From Paludibacteraceae bacterium (GTDB taxonomy: Bacteria > Bacteroidota > Bacteroidia > Bacteroidales > Paludibacteraceae): a DNA stretch of 56,416 nt. The stretch lies in assembly GCA_017555595.1 (NCBI GenBank), contig JAFZGC010000048.1:1-56416 (forward strand). The letters run 5' to 3'. Under the pieces are notes generated by a model. The model was not told the origin of the DNA. It made no database searches and saw nothing but the letters and a program-made list of their open reading frames with translations. Below, piece after piece: positions 40,358-50,223 of the stretch; the first letter of the stretch is position 1; every line of letters begins with the position of its first letter. The position numbers and the translations under genes were made by a program.

Positions 40358-42307
40358 TTATTTCGTTTTCTTGCTGGCAAGGATGAAGTACACGATCAAG
40401 GCGATGTATGCGGCTACGCCGACAAGAGCGGCGCCGTTGCTTGTTGCCCAAGTGGTCAAGTAGCACTCTACACCGACAAACTTAATCAGCGCACTCACTA
40501 CACCCATCAATGCTCCACCTGCGATGAAACCAGAGGCGATCAAAGTGCCCTTCTCGTTGCGAGCTTGAGCTAACTCCTCTGTCTTCTCGCCGTCTTGCGC
40601 GCGCTTGCGACTTACCAGCCATGAGATAGCACCACCCACGAGCAATGGGGTATTCAAACTCAATGGAATAAACATACCCAGTGCAAATGCCAATACTGGC
40701 ACGCCCAAGATATTGAGCACCAACGCCAAGATAGCACCTGCCAAGTAAAGCATCCATGGTGCACCCTGTCCGCTCATCAATGGCTCGATGACCGCAGCCA
40801 TCGCATTAGCTTGAGGAGCTACAAGCGCATTTTCGCCCACAAAACCATATGTCTTATTCAGAATAATCATCACACCACCTACAGTAGCCGCGCTGACCAG
40901 CGTACCTAGGAACTTCCATGTCTCTTGTTTGCGAGGTGTCGTACCAATCCAGTAGCCTATCTTGAGGTCAGTAATAAAACCGCCTGCCATCGACAATGCC
41001 GTACAAACCACGCCACCGATGACCATGGCTCCGACCATTCCGCTCGCACCCTTCATACCCACAGCCACAAAGATAACCGAAGCAATGATGAGGGTCATCA
41101 GCGTCATACCGCTTACAGGGTTGCTACCCACGATAGCGATTGCATTAGCTGCCACGGTAGTAAAGAGGAATGCAATCACAGCCACCACGAGGAATGCCAC
41201 CAATGCTTGCCAGATATTGCCCAAGACACCAATCCAGAAGAACACCAAAGTCACGAGCAATGCCACCGCGATGGCCAAAACGATAAACTTCATGCTCAGA
41301 TCCTTCTCGGTGCGGAGCGATGCTTCTACCACTGCTTTGCCTTTACCACCGAGCTCTTTGCCTGCCAAGCCGACAGCCGACTTGATCACACCCCAGCTCT
41401 TGACAATACCGATGAGACCAGCCATAGCAATAGCACCAATACCGATATTTCGACCATAATCTTTGAACATCAAGTCTGGATCCATTGTCTCCATACCTGG
41501 TACGCTTCCGAGCAATGGGAGCAATACCCACCACACGAAGAACGAACCTGCACAGATCACCGCAGCGTACTTCAGTCCGATGATATAACCCAAACCCAAT
41601 ACCGCAGCAGAGGTGTTGATAGAGAACACGAGTTTGAACTTAGCCGCCAATGCTTCGCCCCAACCCATCATACGGGTAGTGAGTTGCTCGGTCCAAAGAC
41701 CAAAGGTAGATACTGCAAAGTCGTACAAACCTCCGATTCCAGCGGCCCAAATCAATGGCTTCGCTTGGTTGCCACCGCCCTCGCCAGAGACGAGTACTTG
41801 GGTAGTAGCCGTAGCCTCAGGGAATGGATATTCGCCATGCTTCTCTTGCACGAAATACTTGCGGAATGGAATCAGGAACAAGATACCCAAGCAACCACCC
41901 AACAAGGAAGACAAGAACACTTGCATAAAGTTGACCGTAATCTCTGGGTACTTAGCCTGCAAGATATATAACGCTGGCAAGGTGAAGATAGCACCTGCGA
42001 CAATCACACCACTGCTGGCACCTATCGATTGAATAATCACATTCTCGCCTATAGCGTTCTTGCGCTTCATGGCAGACGAAAGACCTACTGCGATAATCGC
42101 AATAGGAATAGCTGCCTCAAATACTTGACCGACTTTCAAACCCAGATAGGCTGCCGCTGCGGAGAAGATTACCGCCATCACGACACCCATGACCACACTA
42201 TATGGAGTAATCTCTGGGTACTGGTTTTTTGGTTTGAGAATTGGCTCATACTTCTCTCCTGGTTTGAGAGGACGATTGGCATTCTCAGGAAGTTGAATTT
42301 TAGACAT
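40358..42307 (-). CDS. OPT family oligopeptide transporter
   Basis: A 649-residue membrane protein with about 14-16 hydrophobic segments. Family marks are TPYSVVMGVVMAVIFSAAAAYLGLKVGQVFEA near the N terminus, GEYPFPEATATTQVL, and ALGMFIPLSLNTPLLVGGAISW. The family takes up peptides or metal-siderophore complexes with protons. It lies 10 bases after the exchanger gene and likely shares its transcript. Confidence 0.93.
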   Translation of the reverse strand: MSKIQLPENANRPLKPGEKYEPILKPKNQYPEITPYSVVMGVVMAVIFSAAAAYLGLKVGQVFEAAIPIAIIAVGLSSAMKRKNAIGENVIIQSIGASSGVIVAGAIFTLPALYILQAKYPEITVNFMQVFLSSLLGGCLGILFLIPFRKYFVQEKHGEYPFPEATATTQVLVSGEGGGNQAKPLIWAAGIGGLYDFAVSTFGLWTEQLTTRMMGWGEALAAKFKLVFSINTSAAVLGLGYIIGLKYAAVICAGSFFVWWVLLPLLGSVPGMETMDPDLMFKDYGRNIGIGAIAMAGLIGIVKSWGVIKSAVGLAGKELGGKGKAVVEASLRTEKDLSMKFIVLAIAVALLVTLVFFWIGVLGNIWQALVAFLVVAVIAFLFTTVAANAIAIVGSNPVSGMTLMTLIIASVIFVAVGMKGASGMVGAMVIGGVVCTALSMAGGFITDLKIGYWIGTTPRKQETWKFLGTLVSAATVGGVMIILNKTYGFVGENALVAPQANAMAAVIEPLMSGQGAPWMLYLAGAILALVLNILGVPVLAFALGMFIPLSLNTPLLVGGAISWLVSRKRAQDGEKTEELAQARNEKGTLIASGFIAGGALMGVVSALIKFVGVECYLTTWATSNGAALVGVAAYIALIVYFILASKKTK

Positions 42308-42317
42308 ATATTCTTAT

Positions 42318-43385
42318 TTAGATAGTTATTATTCGATATGCGAGATATATAGCATACACCAATAGCAACACAGCTCCGTGCCAGCGTTTAATCTCGCGCT
42401 TTTTATTGGTATAAACAAAGAGCATCACCATTAAGCTTGCCAATGCTGCCATCATAGCATCTATCTCCAAACCTTTGTAACCTGGCAATGGCATTACGCA
42501 AGCGCTAGTGCCGAGGATAAAGAAGATATTGAAGATATTGCTACCAATAACATTGCCGAGGGCGATGTCGCAGTTCTTCTTGAAGGCTGCCATACAAGAG
42601 GTTGCCAACTCGGGCAGGGATGTACCCAATGCCACGACGGTCAAACCGATAATTGCATCGCTCACGCCAAGCGATTGGGCGATACTCGTAGCACTCTTTA
42701 CAATCACTTCGCCACCAACAACCAAGCCCAGTAAGCCGCTTGCTATCATCAGAAGCGCTTTCCATGCAGGAACAGGTGTGTAGCTTTCCTCGCTTTCACT
42801 GCCTTTTGCGTTCTTAAAGGTATGCCACAGGAAGATGATAAAGAATACCCACAAGATCGTGCCACCCACGCCAGAGATGAAACTCACATTGCCTGCGCCC
42901 CAATCTAGCGAACCGAGGTTGTGCAGGGTAGGGTTAGTGATATCGATATTGAAGATATTCTCAATCTGCAACCATGAAGGACCATTATACACCACGAAAA
43001 GCAATACCAACAGAGCTGCTAACATGGAGAAGGGTATATCAAAACGGCGGGTAGATTTCTGCGACGAGATTGGGAAAATCAGTGCCGTACAGCCCAAGAT
43101 GACGAAGGTGTTGATGATATTGCTGCCGAGCACATTGGTGATAGCAATCTCGGTGCTTCCTTGTCCTACGGCTACCATGTTCACTACGAATTCAGGCATA
43201 CTGGTACCGAATGCTACAACGGTAAGACCGATAACAATATCGCTCACGCCGTATTTCTTTGCTAAGCCCGAAGCACCCACCACAAGCCAGTCAGCACCCT
43301 TGATGAGTGCTGTGCAGCCTGCAACGATCAGCAGGAGAGCAACCCACCAACCCGCTTCGAGCCATGTATTTAAAAATTCAAACAT
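42318..43385 (-). CDS. Calcium/sodium antiporter (CaCA family)
   Basis: A 355-residue exchanger with ten membrane segments. The two inverted alpha repeats are VVAFGTSMPEFVVN with NVLGSNIINTFVILG, and VVALGTSLPELATS with NVIGSNIFNIFFILG; the GTS(M/L)PE glutamates and GSN asparagines coordinate the ions. It is similar to E. coli YrbG. A 90-bp repeat fills the space just upstream of the start. Confidence 0.94.
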   Translation of the reverse strand: MFEFLNTWLEAGWWVALLLIVAGCTALIKGADWLVVGASGLAKKYGVSDIVIGLTVVAFGTSMPEFVVNMVAVGQGSTEIAITNVLGSNIINTFVILGCTALIFPISSQKSTRRFDIPFSMLAALLVLLFVVYNGPSWLQIENIFNIDITNPTLHNLGSLDWGAGNVSFISGVGGTILWVFFIIFLWHTFKNAKGSESEESYTPVPAWKALLMIASGLLGLVVGGEVIVKSATSIAQSLGVSDAIIGLTVVALGTSLPELATSCMAAFKKNCDIALGNVIGSNIFNIFFILGTSACVMPLPGYKGLEIDAMMAALASLMVMLFVYTNKKREIKRWHGAVLLLVYAIYLAYRIITI

Positions 43386-43396
43386 TGTTTTGTCTT

Positions 43397-43487
43397 TAGG
43401 TTAGAGGTTAAAGGTTAGAGGTTAAAGGCAGGTAATATGCGGCTTTGCCACTACTTCTTGCCTTATCGCCTTTCATCTATCGCCTAA
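43397..43487. repeat. 90-bp intergenic repeat, copy before the antiporter
   Basis: A 14-base unit TTAGAGGTTAAAGG occurs twice, then GGCAGGTAATATGCGGCTTTGCC can fold with the following CTTGCC. It matches 44617-44706 with about 10 differences, and both copies end about 10 bases before the start codon of the next minus-strand gene. Confidence 0.7.
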
Positions 43488-43502
43488 TAGCCTCTATCTT
43501 AA

Positions 43503-44609
43503 TTAAACGTTGAAAAGGAAGTGCATGATGTCGCCATCTTGCACGATGTATTCTTTGCCTTCGATGCCGAGTTTACCTGCTTGGCGGCAAGCTGACTCGC
43601 CACCCAGGGCGATGTAATCCTCGTATTTGATTACCTCCGCACGGATGAATCCACGCTCGAAGTCTGAGTGGATCACACCTGCGCATTGAGGCGCCTTGCT
43701 ACCTGCCTTGAACGTCCAAGCGCGTACCTCGTCGCTACCTGCTGTGAGGAAAGTGCGGAGCTCAAGCAGCGCATAAGCCGCTTTGATGAGACGGCTAACA
43801 CCCGATTCCTCCAAACCAATCTCGCCGAGGAACATCTGACGCTCCTCGTAGGTCTCGAGTTCGGCAATCTCGCTCTCAATCTTAGCCGCTACGATAAGCA
43901 CTTGTGCGTTCTCGTCCTTGACAGCTTCGCGCACTTGCTCTACGTACTTGTTGCCGCTGACAGCAGAGTTCTCGTCCACATTGCAGACATAGAGTACAGG
44001 TTTGCTAGTGAGGAGCATGGTCTCTTTGGCTACGAGTTCCTCGTCCTTGTTGATGAGCTCTACGGTACGAGCAGACTTGCCTTGTGAGAGCGCTTCGCGG
44101 TACTTGAGAAGCACATCGAGTGCCACTTTCGCTTGTTTGTCGCCACCTACGCGCACTTGTTTTTCGATCTTTTGGATGCGAGATTCTACGGTCTCAAGAT
44201 CCTTGAGTTGGAGCTCTGCATCGATGATATCTTTGTCGCGAATTGGATCCACAGAGCCGTCCACGTGTACCACGTTCTCGTCGTCGAAGCAACGGAGTAC
44301 ATGGATGATGGCGTCTGTCTCGCGGATGTTCGCGAGGAACTTATTGCCAAGTCCTTCGCCCTTGCTTGCGCCCTTCACCAATCCCGCAATATCCACGATT
44401 TCAACGGTAGTTGGGATGACGCCGCGCTCAGGTTTGCAGAGTTCGCCAAGCTTAATAAGTCGCTCGTCTGGTACGGTGATCACACCCACGTTAGGTTCGA
44501 TGGTGCAGAAAGGGAAGTTCGCCGATTGTGCCTTGGCGTTGCTCAAGCAGTTGAATAGGGTTGATTTGCCGACATTAGGCAAACCTACAATTCCACATTG
44601 TAATGCCAT
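43503..44609 (-). CDS. ychF: Obg-related ATPase YchF
   Basis: A 368-residue protein: GIVGLPNVGKSTLFNCLS P-loop (about 7-24), DIAGLVKGASKGEGLGNKFL G3 region, an inserted coiled coil, and the C-terminal TGS domain ending EYIVQDGDIMHFLFNV. YchF prefers ATP over GTP and associates with the ribosome in stress responses. Length is normal. Repeats of about 90 bp lie on both sides of the gene. Confidence 0.96.
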   Translation of the reverse strand: MALQCGIVGLPNVGKSTLFNCLSNAKAQSANFPFCTIEPNVGVITVPDERLIKLGELCKPERGVIPTTVEIVDIAGLVKGASKGEGLGNKFLANIRETDAIIHVLRCFDDENVVHVDGSVDPIRDKDIIDAELQLKDLETVESRIQKIEKQVRVGGDKQAKVALDVLLKYREALSQGKSARTVELINKDEELVAKETMLLTSKPVLYVCNVDENSAVSGNKYVEQVREAVKDENAQVLIVAAKIESEIAELETYEERQMFLGEIGLEESGVSRLIKAAYALLELRTFLTAGSDEVRAWTFKAGSKAPQCAGVIHSDFERGFIRAEVIKYEDYIALGGESACRQAGKLGIEGKEYIVQDGDIMHFLFNV

Positions 44610-44616
44610 TTTATCT

Positions 44617-44706
44617 TAGGTTAGAGGTTAAAGGTTAGAGGTTAGAGGCAGGTGATATGCGGTTTTGCCGCTATTCCTTGCCTCTCGCCTTTTGCCTTTC
44701 GCCTAA
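44617..44706. repeat. 90-bp intergenic repeat, copy before ychF
   Basis: Same structure as 43397-43487: two TTAGAGGTTA units and the hairpin GGCAGGTGATATGCGG / CCGCTATTCCTTGCC. Some differences between copies fall on opposite sides of the hairpin. Confidence 0.7.
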
Positions 44707-44709
44707 TTC

Positions 44710-46239
44710 TTAATTCTTAATCAAGTTATGTCCTGTCATTTCTTTTGGTTGCTCGATGCCGAGGATGTGGCAGAGCGATGGTGCTACGTCAGCGAGGATA
44801 CCATCTTCGAGTTGCGCATCGGTGTGCTCTTTGCTCACGTACACGAATGGCACTGGGTTGAGTGAGTGCGCTGTGTTAGGCGAACCGTCAGCGTTGATTG
44901 CGTTGTCGCAGTTACCGTGGTCAGCGATGATGATGATCTCGTAATCATTTTTGAGAGCTGTCTCTACTACTTGGTTAACGCAGTTGTCAATGGTCGTAAC
45001 AGCTTTCTCGATTGCTGCATAGATACCTGTATGACCCACCATATCGCCGTTAGCGAAGTTGAGGGTAATATAGTCGTACTTTTGTGTATCGAGTGCCTCG
45101 CAGAGTGCCTCGGTCACCTCTGGAGCAGACATCTCTGGTTGGAGATCGTAGGTAGCCACCTTTGGTGAAGGGATGAGGATACGCTCCTCGCCTGCGTATT
45201 CAGCCTCGCGACCGCCATTGAAGAAGAAGGTCACGTGTGCGAACTTCTCGGTCTCAGCGATACGGAGTTGCTTGAGGCCTGCGTTGCTAACGATTTCACC
45301 CATGGTGTTTTGTACGTTCTCTTTTGGAAAGAGGATGTGCAGACCTTGGAAAGAAGAATCGTATGGGGTCATGCAGTAGTATTGCAGGTTTGCGATGGTG
45401 GTCATACCATTCTCTGGCATGTCTTGTTGAGTGAGCACGATGGTGAGCTCTTTCGCACGGTCGTTGCGGTAGTTGAAGAAGATCACCACATCGCCCTCCT
45501 CGATGGTAGCCACTGGCTTGCCGTCGCGAACGTGTACGATTGGCTTGATGAACTCATCGGTTACGCCCTCTGCATAACTCTCCTCAACCGCTTTGAGCAT
45601 ATCTTCAGCTGCTTTGCCTTCGCCCTTAACGATACAATCGTAAGCCACTTTCACGCGCTCCCAACGTTTGTCGCGATCCATGGCATAGAAACGACCTTGG
45701 ATAGAAGCAATCTCACCGCAGCTGGTAGCGAGGTGTTGTTGGAGTTGGTCGATGAAACCAAGACCAGACTTAGGGTCGGTATCGCGGCCGTCCATAAAGC
45801 AGTGGATGAAGGTTTTGCCGTCTAATCCGTAGGTTTTAGCGATATCGCAGAGGTAGAATAAGTGGTCGAAAGAAGAGTGTACACCACCGTTAGAGGTCAA
45901 TCCCATAAGGTGGAGCTTTTTGCCAGTCTCTTTGGCATACCCGAAAGCAGATTTGATCTCTGGGTTTTCTAGGATGCTACCGTCTTTGCAAGCGCGGTTG
46001 ATCTTCACGAGGTCTTGGTACACGACGCGACCAGCGCCGATGTTCAAGTGACCTACTTCGGAGTTACCCATTTGACCATCAGGCAAACCCACATTTTCGC
46101 CACTAGCTTGAAGTTGGCTGTGTGGGTACTTCTCCAACAATGCGTCCCAGTGTGGGGTTGGAGTGCAAGAGATAGCGTCGGCTTGTGATTTGTTTCCGAT
46201 TCCCCAGCCGTCGAGAATCATAAGTAATGCTTTTGACAT
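44710..46239 (-). CDS. gpmI: 2,3-bisphosphoglycerate-independent phosphoglycerate mutase
   Basis: A 509-residue alkaline-phosphatase-superfamily enzyme from the start at 46239, chosen because [15 protein letters not shown] is the conserved N terminus and the promoter lies at 46307-46337. The phosphorylated serine is Ser60 in [29 protein letters not shown] and [12 protein letters not shown] carry the manganese ligands. It interconverts 3- and 2-phosphoglycerate in glycolysis. Confidence 0.97.
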   Translation of the reverse strand: MSKALLMILDGWGIGNKSQADAISCTPTPHWDALLEKYPHSQLQASGENVGLPDGQMGNSEVGHLNIGAGRVVYQDLVKINRACKDGSILENPEIKSAFGYAKETGKKLHLMGLTSNGGVHSSFDHLFYLCDIAKTYGLDGKTFIHCFMDGRDTDPKSGLGFIDQLQQHLATSCGEIASIQGRFYAMDRDKRWERVKVAYDCIVKGEGKAAEDMLKAVEESYAEGVTDEFIKPIVHVRDGKPVATIEEGDVVIFFNYRNDRAKELTIVLTQQDMPENGMTTIANLQYYCMTPYDSSFQGLHILFPKENVQNTMGEIVSNAGLKQLRIAETEKFAHVTFFFNGGREAEYAGEERILIPSPKVATYDLQPEMSAPEVTEALCEALDTQKYDYITLNFANGDMVGHTGIYAAIEKAVTTIDNCVNQVVETALKNDYEIIIIADHGNCDNAINADGSPNTAHSLNPVPFVYVSKEHTDAQLEDGILADVAPSLCHILGIEQPKEMTGHNLIKN

Positions 46240-46306
46240 AGTTGTATATTTTTGTAGTTTATTCACTGTTTTCGCCGCAAACTTCGGCAAATTAATAATC
46301 AACCTG

Positions 46307-46337
46307 CAAAGGTACTACTTTTTTTGCATATTTGCAA
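46307..46337 (-). promoter_or_regulatory. Promoter of gpmI
   Basis: The minus-strand -7 box TACCTTTG is at 46314-46307 and TTG at 46337-46335, with a 20-base spacer. Confidence 0.75.
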
Positions 46338-46450
46338 ATAATTGGTGATTTTTTCGGTGTAACCGCATCAGATTTTTCAAACCCATTCTGTAAAAAAAAG
46401 CATTTTTAGACGAATGTTGGTATAGTTGCTTTGATTTTTTTGCAAATTTC

Positions 46451-46481
46451 TTGCGTATATAAAAAAAATGTAGTACCTTTG
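46451..46481 (+). promoter_or_regulatory. Promoter of rpsP
   Basis: TTG at 46451-46453 and TACCTTTG at 46474-46481, with a 20-base spacer. The leader of about 90 bases before rpsP has no obvious hairpin. Confidence 0.75.
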
Positions 46482-46576
46482 CGGGCTTTTTCGTGTAAAA
46501 GGCATACCATTAATTATTTTTTATTAACCCGAACAGGCAACTCGTGTAGTTGTAGTTCACAAATGACAAAAAACAA

Positions 46577-47116
46577 ATGGCAACAAAAATTCGTTTGGCT
46601 CGTCACGGTCACAAAGACTATGCTTACTACCACATCGTAGTAGCAGACAGCCGCTCGCCACGTGATGGCAAGTACATTGAGCGTATTGGCTCTTACAACC
46701 CAAACAACAACCCTGCTAAGGTAGATCTCAAGTTCGATCGTGCTTTGTACTGGGTAAACGTAGGTGCTCAACCTACTGACACTGTTCGCAACATCCTCTC
46801 TGGTGAGGGCGTTATGCTCATGAAGCACTTGAACGGTGGCGTAGCTAAGGGTGCATTCTCTGCAGAGGAGGCTCAAAAGCGTTTTGACGCTTGGAAAGCA
46901 CAAAAGGATGCTAAGAATGGTAAGATCAGCCAAGCAGAGGCAGACAAGAAGGCTGCTGCTGCAAAAGCATTGCTCGCTCAAGAGGTAGAGACCAATAAAG
47001 CAAAAGCTGCTGAGGTAGCTAAGAAGCGCCAAGAGGCTGCTGATGCACTCGCTGCTGCTGCCGTAGAGGCTGCACAAGAGGCTGCTGCCGCTGAAGCTGA
47101 GGTTGCTGCTGAGTAA
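46577..47116 (+). CDS. rpsP: 30S ribosomal protein S16 with long C-terminal extension
   Basis: 179 residues. The first 80 or so ([41 protein letters not shown]) are standard S16. Residues from about 95 form an Ala/Lys/Glu-rich, probably helical tail, which in Bacteroidota commonly doubles the protein. The usual rimM-trmD-rplS partners do not follow; a terminator and a glycosyltransferase come next. Strong codon bias agrees with high expression. Confidence 0.96.
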   Translation: MATKIRLARHGHKDYAYYHIVVADSRSPRDGKYIERIGSYNPNNNPAKVDLKFDRALYWVNVGAQPTDTVRNILSGEGVMLMKHLNGGVAKGAFSAEEAQKRFDAWKAQKDAKNGKISQAEADKKAAAAKALLAQEVETNKAKAAEVAKKRQEAADALAAAAVEAAQEAAAAEAEVAAE

Positions 47117-47162
47117 TTCTCGGGTATCGGTATCTGATATCAGTTATCGGAAAGGAAAAGGG

Positions 47163-47192
47163 TTCAAAACGGTGTTTTGAGCTCTTTTTGTT
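47163..47192 (+). terminator. Terminator after rpsP
   Basis: TTCAAAAC at 47163-47170 pairs with GTTTTGAG at 47174-47181 around GGT, followed by CTCTTTTTG. Confidence 0.75.
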
Positions 47193-47222
47193 TGTGTATA
47201 TGAGAAAAAAGTAGTACCTTTG
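47192..47222 (+). promoter_or_regulatory. Promoter of the glycosyltransferase-miaB unit
   Basis: TTG at 47192-47194 and TACCTTTG at 47215-47222, with a 20-base spacer, directly after the rpsP terminator. Confidence 0.75.
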
Positions 47223-47250
47223 CCACGATTTTGAATTGATAGGCAAAGAA

Positions 47251-48063
47251 ATGTTGAATGTATCCATTGTATTATATACCCCTCAATGGTCACAAGTGGC
47301 AGAACTGACGCAAACACTGCTGCGCTGCGATGCTGTACGGAAAGTGTATTGGGTGGACAACTCACCGAAGGCGACAGAAGTGTTGCCTATCTCATCTGCG
47401 TGTGTGGAATACATATTCAACAATTGCAATTTGGGTTACGGTGCTGCACATAACATTGCAATCCGAGAGAGTATATATGATGATGTTCCGTTTCACTTGG
47501 TGGTAAATCCCGACATAGAAATCACCGCCGACACCTTGCCGACATTGCTCGACTTCATCGAACAACATGCGGAAGTGGGGCTGGTAATGCCTAAAATAAT
47601 ATCGCCCACAGGAGAAGTGCAATACCTATGCAAACTGCTACCCACACCACTGGATGTGTTTGGTAGGCGTTTCTTGCCTAAGAGTTGGATGAAAAAGCGC
47701 AATGAGCGATACGAGTTGCTGCATACAGGCTACGATAAGATGATGAACGTGCCCTACCTCAGCGGGTGTTTTATGTTGCTGCGGACGGAGGCGGTGAAGA
47801 AAGCGCGGTTGTTTGATGAGCGATTCTTTATGTACCCAGAAGATATTGACTTGACAAGACGGATACACCGAGACTACCTGACCGTGTATTTTCCACACAC
47901 AACGGTGGTACACCATCATGCCAAAGCATCATACCGCAGCGTGAAAATGCTATGGATACATGTGGTGAATATGTGCAAGTACTTCAATAAATGGGGTTGG
48001 TGGTGTGATAAAGAGCGCGAGGAAATAAATAAGTATGTGATAGAAAATTTAGAACGAGTTTAA
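47251..48063 (+). CDS. Family 2 glycosyltransferase
   Basis: A 270-residue GT-A enzyme from the ATG at 47251. VSIVLYTPQWSQVAELTQTLL, NCNLGYGAAHNIAI and LVVNPDIEI (metal/nucleotide-sugar site) are followed by GLVMPKIISPTGEVQ, YLSGCFMLLRTEA and FDERFFMYPEDIDLTRR (acidic catalytic region). It resembles rhamnosyl- or galactofuranosyl-transferases of cell-surface polysaccharides. It is alone, without a polysaccharide cluster, and is followed by miaB after 8 bases. Confidence 0.9.
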   Translation: MLNVSIVLYTPQWSQVAELTQTLLRCDAVRKVYWVDNSPKATEVLPISSACVEYIFNNCNLGYGAAHNIAIRESIYDDVPFHLVVNPDIEITADTLPTLLDFIEQHAEVGLVMPKIISPTGEVQYLCKLLPTPLDVFGRRFLPKSWMKKRNERYELLHTGYDKMMNVPYLSGCFMLLRTEAVKKARLFDERFFMYPEDIDLTRRIHRDYLTVYFPHTTVVHHHAKASYRSVKMLWIHVVNMCKYFNKWGWWCDKEREEINKYVIENLERV

Positions 48064-48071
48064 TCAATAAT

Positions 48072-49406
48072 ATGAAACGATTTTATATAGAAACTTACGG
48101 CTGCCAGATGAATGTGGCAGATAGTGAAGTGGTGGCTGCTATTATGCAGACATCTGATTGCGAGATGACGGATAGTTTGGATGAAGCAGATATTATTGTA
48201 TTGAATACCTGTTCTATTCGTGAGAACGCTGAACAAAAAGTGCAACACCGCCTACAAGAGTTACGTGGAGGAAGAAACCGTAAGAAGAGCAGCAAGACGA
48301 TAGGTGTTATCGGCTGCATGGCAGAACGTATGGGTGAAGAATTGTTGCGTGATTATGGGGTGGATTTTGTGGCAGGACCTGATGCATATATGGATATTCC
48401 TAATCTTTTGGCACTATGCGCACAAGGTCAACCAGCTATGAATATCCAACTGAGCACCACCGAAACTTATCGCGAGGTAATGCCTGCGCGTATTGGCAAG
48501 ACAATCTCAGGATTCGTGAGTATTATGCGTGGTTGTAATAATTTCTGTTCGTATTGCGTGGTACCATATACCCGCGGTCGCGAACGCAGTCGAGATGTGG
48601 AGAGCATCAAGAACGAAGTGCTTGATTTGCAGAAGAAAGGTTATAAGGAAGTGACTCTACTGGGGCAAAATGTGAATTCCTATCGCTATACGCATACCAA
48701 TGCACAAGGCGATGAAGAAGTGATTGATTTCTCCATGTTATTGGGTATAATTGCTGAGTTGGTACCCTATATGCGTATTCGTTTCACCACTTCCCATCCA
48801 AAAGATATGTCAGACAAAACCTTGGAGGTGATTGCTGCGCACCATAACTTGTGTCGTTTTATTCACCTTCCTGTGCAGAGTGGTTCGAATAGGATACTCA
48901 AGCTAATGAATCGCAAGTACACGCGTGAGTGGTATTTGGACCGTATTGCTGCTATTCGTCGTATTCTGCCTGATGCGGCTATCAGTACGGATGTGTTCTG
49001 TGGTTTCCATAGCGAGACGGTAGAGGAACATCAAGAAACACTATCGTTGATGCGCGAAGTAGGATTCGATTCGGCATTTATGTTCAAGTATAGCGAGCGA
49101 CCTGGCACGCATGCGCAAAAGCATTTGCCCGATAACATTAGTGAGGAAGAGAAAGTACGTCGCCTAAATGAGATTATTGCTCTGCAAACACAACTATCAT
49201 TAGAAAGTAACTTGCGCGAAGTGGGTAAAACAGTAGAAGTGCTGGTAGAAGGATTCTCCAAACGTAGCAAAGATGATATGTATGGTCGCACAAGTCAGTA
49301 CAAAACAGTAGTTTTTCCACGAGAGGGTAGGCATATTGGTGAGTTGGTAAAAGTAGAGATTATTGGGGCTTCTGCTGCCACTTTGAAGGGCAAAAGCGCA
49401 AAATAA
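48072..49406 (+). CDS. miaB: tRNA-2-methylthio-N6-dimethylallyladenosine synthase
   Basis: A 444-residue radical-SAM methylthiotransferase. The N-terminal cluster cysteines are Cys11, Cys47 and Cys82. The radical SAM cluster is Cys155, Cys159 and Cys162 (RGCNNFCSYCVVP). A C-terminal TRAM domain (about 375-440) ends the protein. It methylthiolates the base made by MiaA (36721-37626). Full length, intact. Confidence 0.97.
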   Translation: MKRFYIETYGCQMNVADSEVVAAIMQTSDCEMTDSLDEADIIVLNTCSIRENAEQKVQHRLQELRGGRNRKKSSKTIGVIGCMAERMGEELLRDYGVDFVAGPDAYMDIPNLLALCAQGQPAMNIQLSTTETYREVMPARIGKTISGFVSIMRGCNNFCSYCVVPYTRGRERSRDVESIKNEVLDLQKKGYKEVTLLGQNVNSYRYTHTNAQGDEEVIDFSMLLGIIAELVPYMRIRFTTSHPKDMSDKTLEVIAAHHNLCRFIHLPVQSGSNRILKLMNRKYTREWYLDRIAAIRRILPDAAISTDVFCGFHSETVEEHQETLSLMREVGFDSAFMFKYSERPGTHAQKHLPDNISEEEKVRRLNEIIALQTQLSLESNLREVGKTVEVLVEGFSKRSKDDMYGRTSQYKTVVFPREGRHIGELVKVEIIGASAATLKGKSAK

Positions 49407-49447
49407 GCAAAATTTTCTTATAAAATATCATTTTTTTATTAAAAAAT

Positions 49448-49478
49448 TTGCATGGGTAAGAAAAAAGTAGTACCTTTG
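49448..49478 (+). promoter_or_regulatory. Promoter upstream of the greA leader
   Basis: TTG at 49448-49450 and TACCTTTG at 49471-49478, with a 20-base spacer. The transcript would start near 49485, about 250 bases before greA. Confidence 0.75.
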
Positions 49479-49519
49479 CACCGAAAACAATAAATTTTCA
49501 TAGTTAAGGTTTAGGTTTA

Positions 49520-49570
49520 ATGGCAACGAGAGGCTGGGAAGTTTCTCGTTGTTTTTCAAGTGAATCGTAA
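49520..49570 (+). CDS. Possible 16-residue leader peptide spanning a terminator hairpin
   Basis: ATG at 49520 opens MATRGWEVSRCFSSES and a TAA at 49568. The frame runs straight through the hairpin CAACGAGA (49524-49531) / TCTCGTTG (49544-49551) with TTTTT after it. A translated leader over a terminator is the arrangement of attenuators. No clear ribosome site was seen and nothing else supports translation. Confidence 0.35.
   Translation: MATRGWEVSRCFSSES
49524..49556 (+). terminator. Terminator-like hairpin in the greA leader
   Basis: CAACGAGA at 49524-49531 pairs with TCTCGTTG at 49544-49551 across a 12-base loop, then TTTTT. It lies downstream of the promoter at 49448 and upstream of greA, so it would stop or regulate read-through. 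Confidence 0.65.
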
Positions 49571-49610
49571 AAATGGAAGTGTTGTTTTCGTTATTTTTTT
49601 GTCAGTAAAT

Positions 49611-49724
49611 ATGAGTAAAACAGAGCAAATATCAGAGAATCCATTGCTTATTGAGATAAGTGATGTAGATGTAGCTCGCAAGGCATTTATTGCGAGTGAG
49701 GTGTTTAATCGTAAATATGAATAG
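49611..49724 (+). CDS. Short hypothetical protein before greA
   Basis: 37 residues, beginning [17 protein letters not shown] and ending VFNRKYE. It starts 55 bases after the leader hairpin and stops 8 bases before greA, which suits a co-translated small gene. The peptide is acidic with no known motif. A chance reading frame cannot be excluded. Confidence 0.4.
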   Translation: MSKTEQISENPLLIEISDVDVARKAFIASEVFNRKYE

Positions 49725-49732
49725 ATAACTAT

Positions 49733-50203
49733 ATGGCAACAACTTACATGACCGTAGGTGGTCTACAAAAATTGAAAGAGGAACTTCAACACTTGGAAAG
49801 CGTGGAGCGTCCACGTGTGATTGCGGCTATTGCAGAGGCACGCGAGAAAGGGGACTTGAGCGAGAATGCTGAATATGATGCAGCTAAAGAGGAACAAGGC
49901 ATTCTTGAAAGTCGCATCGCTATGTTGAAAGGTAAAATTATGGACGCTCGTATTATTGATGAGAACGATGTGAATACCGATGAGGTTCAAATATTAACAA
50001 AGGTTCGTGTGCAAAACCTGAAGACTGGTCAAGAAAAAATTTACCAGTTGGTTACTGAAGGCGAGGCAAATATCTTGGAGGGTAAAATTGCAACAACAAC
50101 TCCTATAGCTAAAGGTCTATTAGGAAAGAAGGTTGGTGATATAGCGGAGGTTGTTGTACCTGCTGGTACGTTGGTGTTTAAGATTTTAGAGATTAGTATC
50201 TAA
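49733..50203 (+). CDS. greA: Transcription elongation factor GreA
   Basis: A 156-residue two-domain protein. The N-terminal coiled coil carries the acidic tip in [17 protein letters not shown] (Asp/Glu that help RNA polymerase cut backtracked RNA). The C-terminal FKBP-like domain ends with [21 protein letters not shown]. Full length. The HIT gene follows after 20 bases. Confidence 0.96.
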   Translation: MATTYMTVGGLQKLKEELQHLESVERPRVIAAIAEAREKGDLSENAEYDAAKEEQGILESRIAMLKGKIMDARIIDENDVNTDEVQILTKVRVQNLKTGQEKIYQLVTEGEANILEGKIATTTPIAKGLLGKKVGDIAEVVVPAGTLVFKILEISI

Positions 50204-50223
50204 TTGTTTCTTTTAATATCTGT

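Noticed and set aside
40925..41971. 348-codon frame antisense to the OPT transporter
   Set aside because: The His/Ser/Thr/Asp-rich composition is the expected shadow of hydrophobic codons on the other strand.
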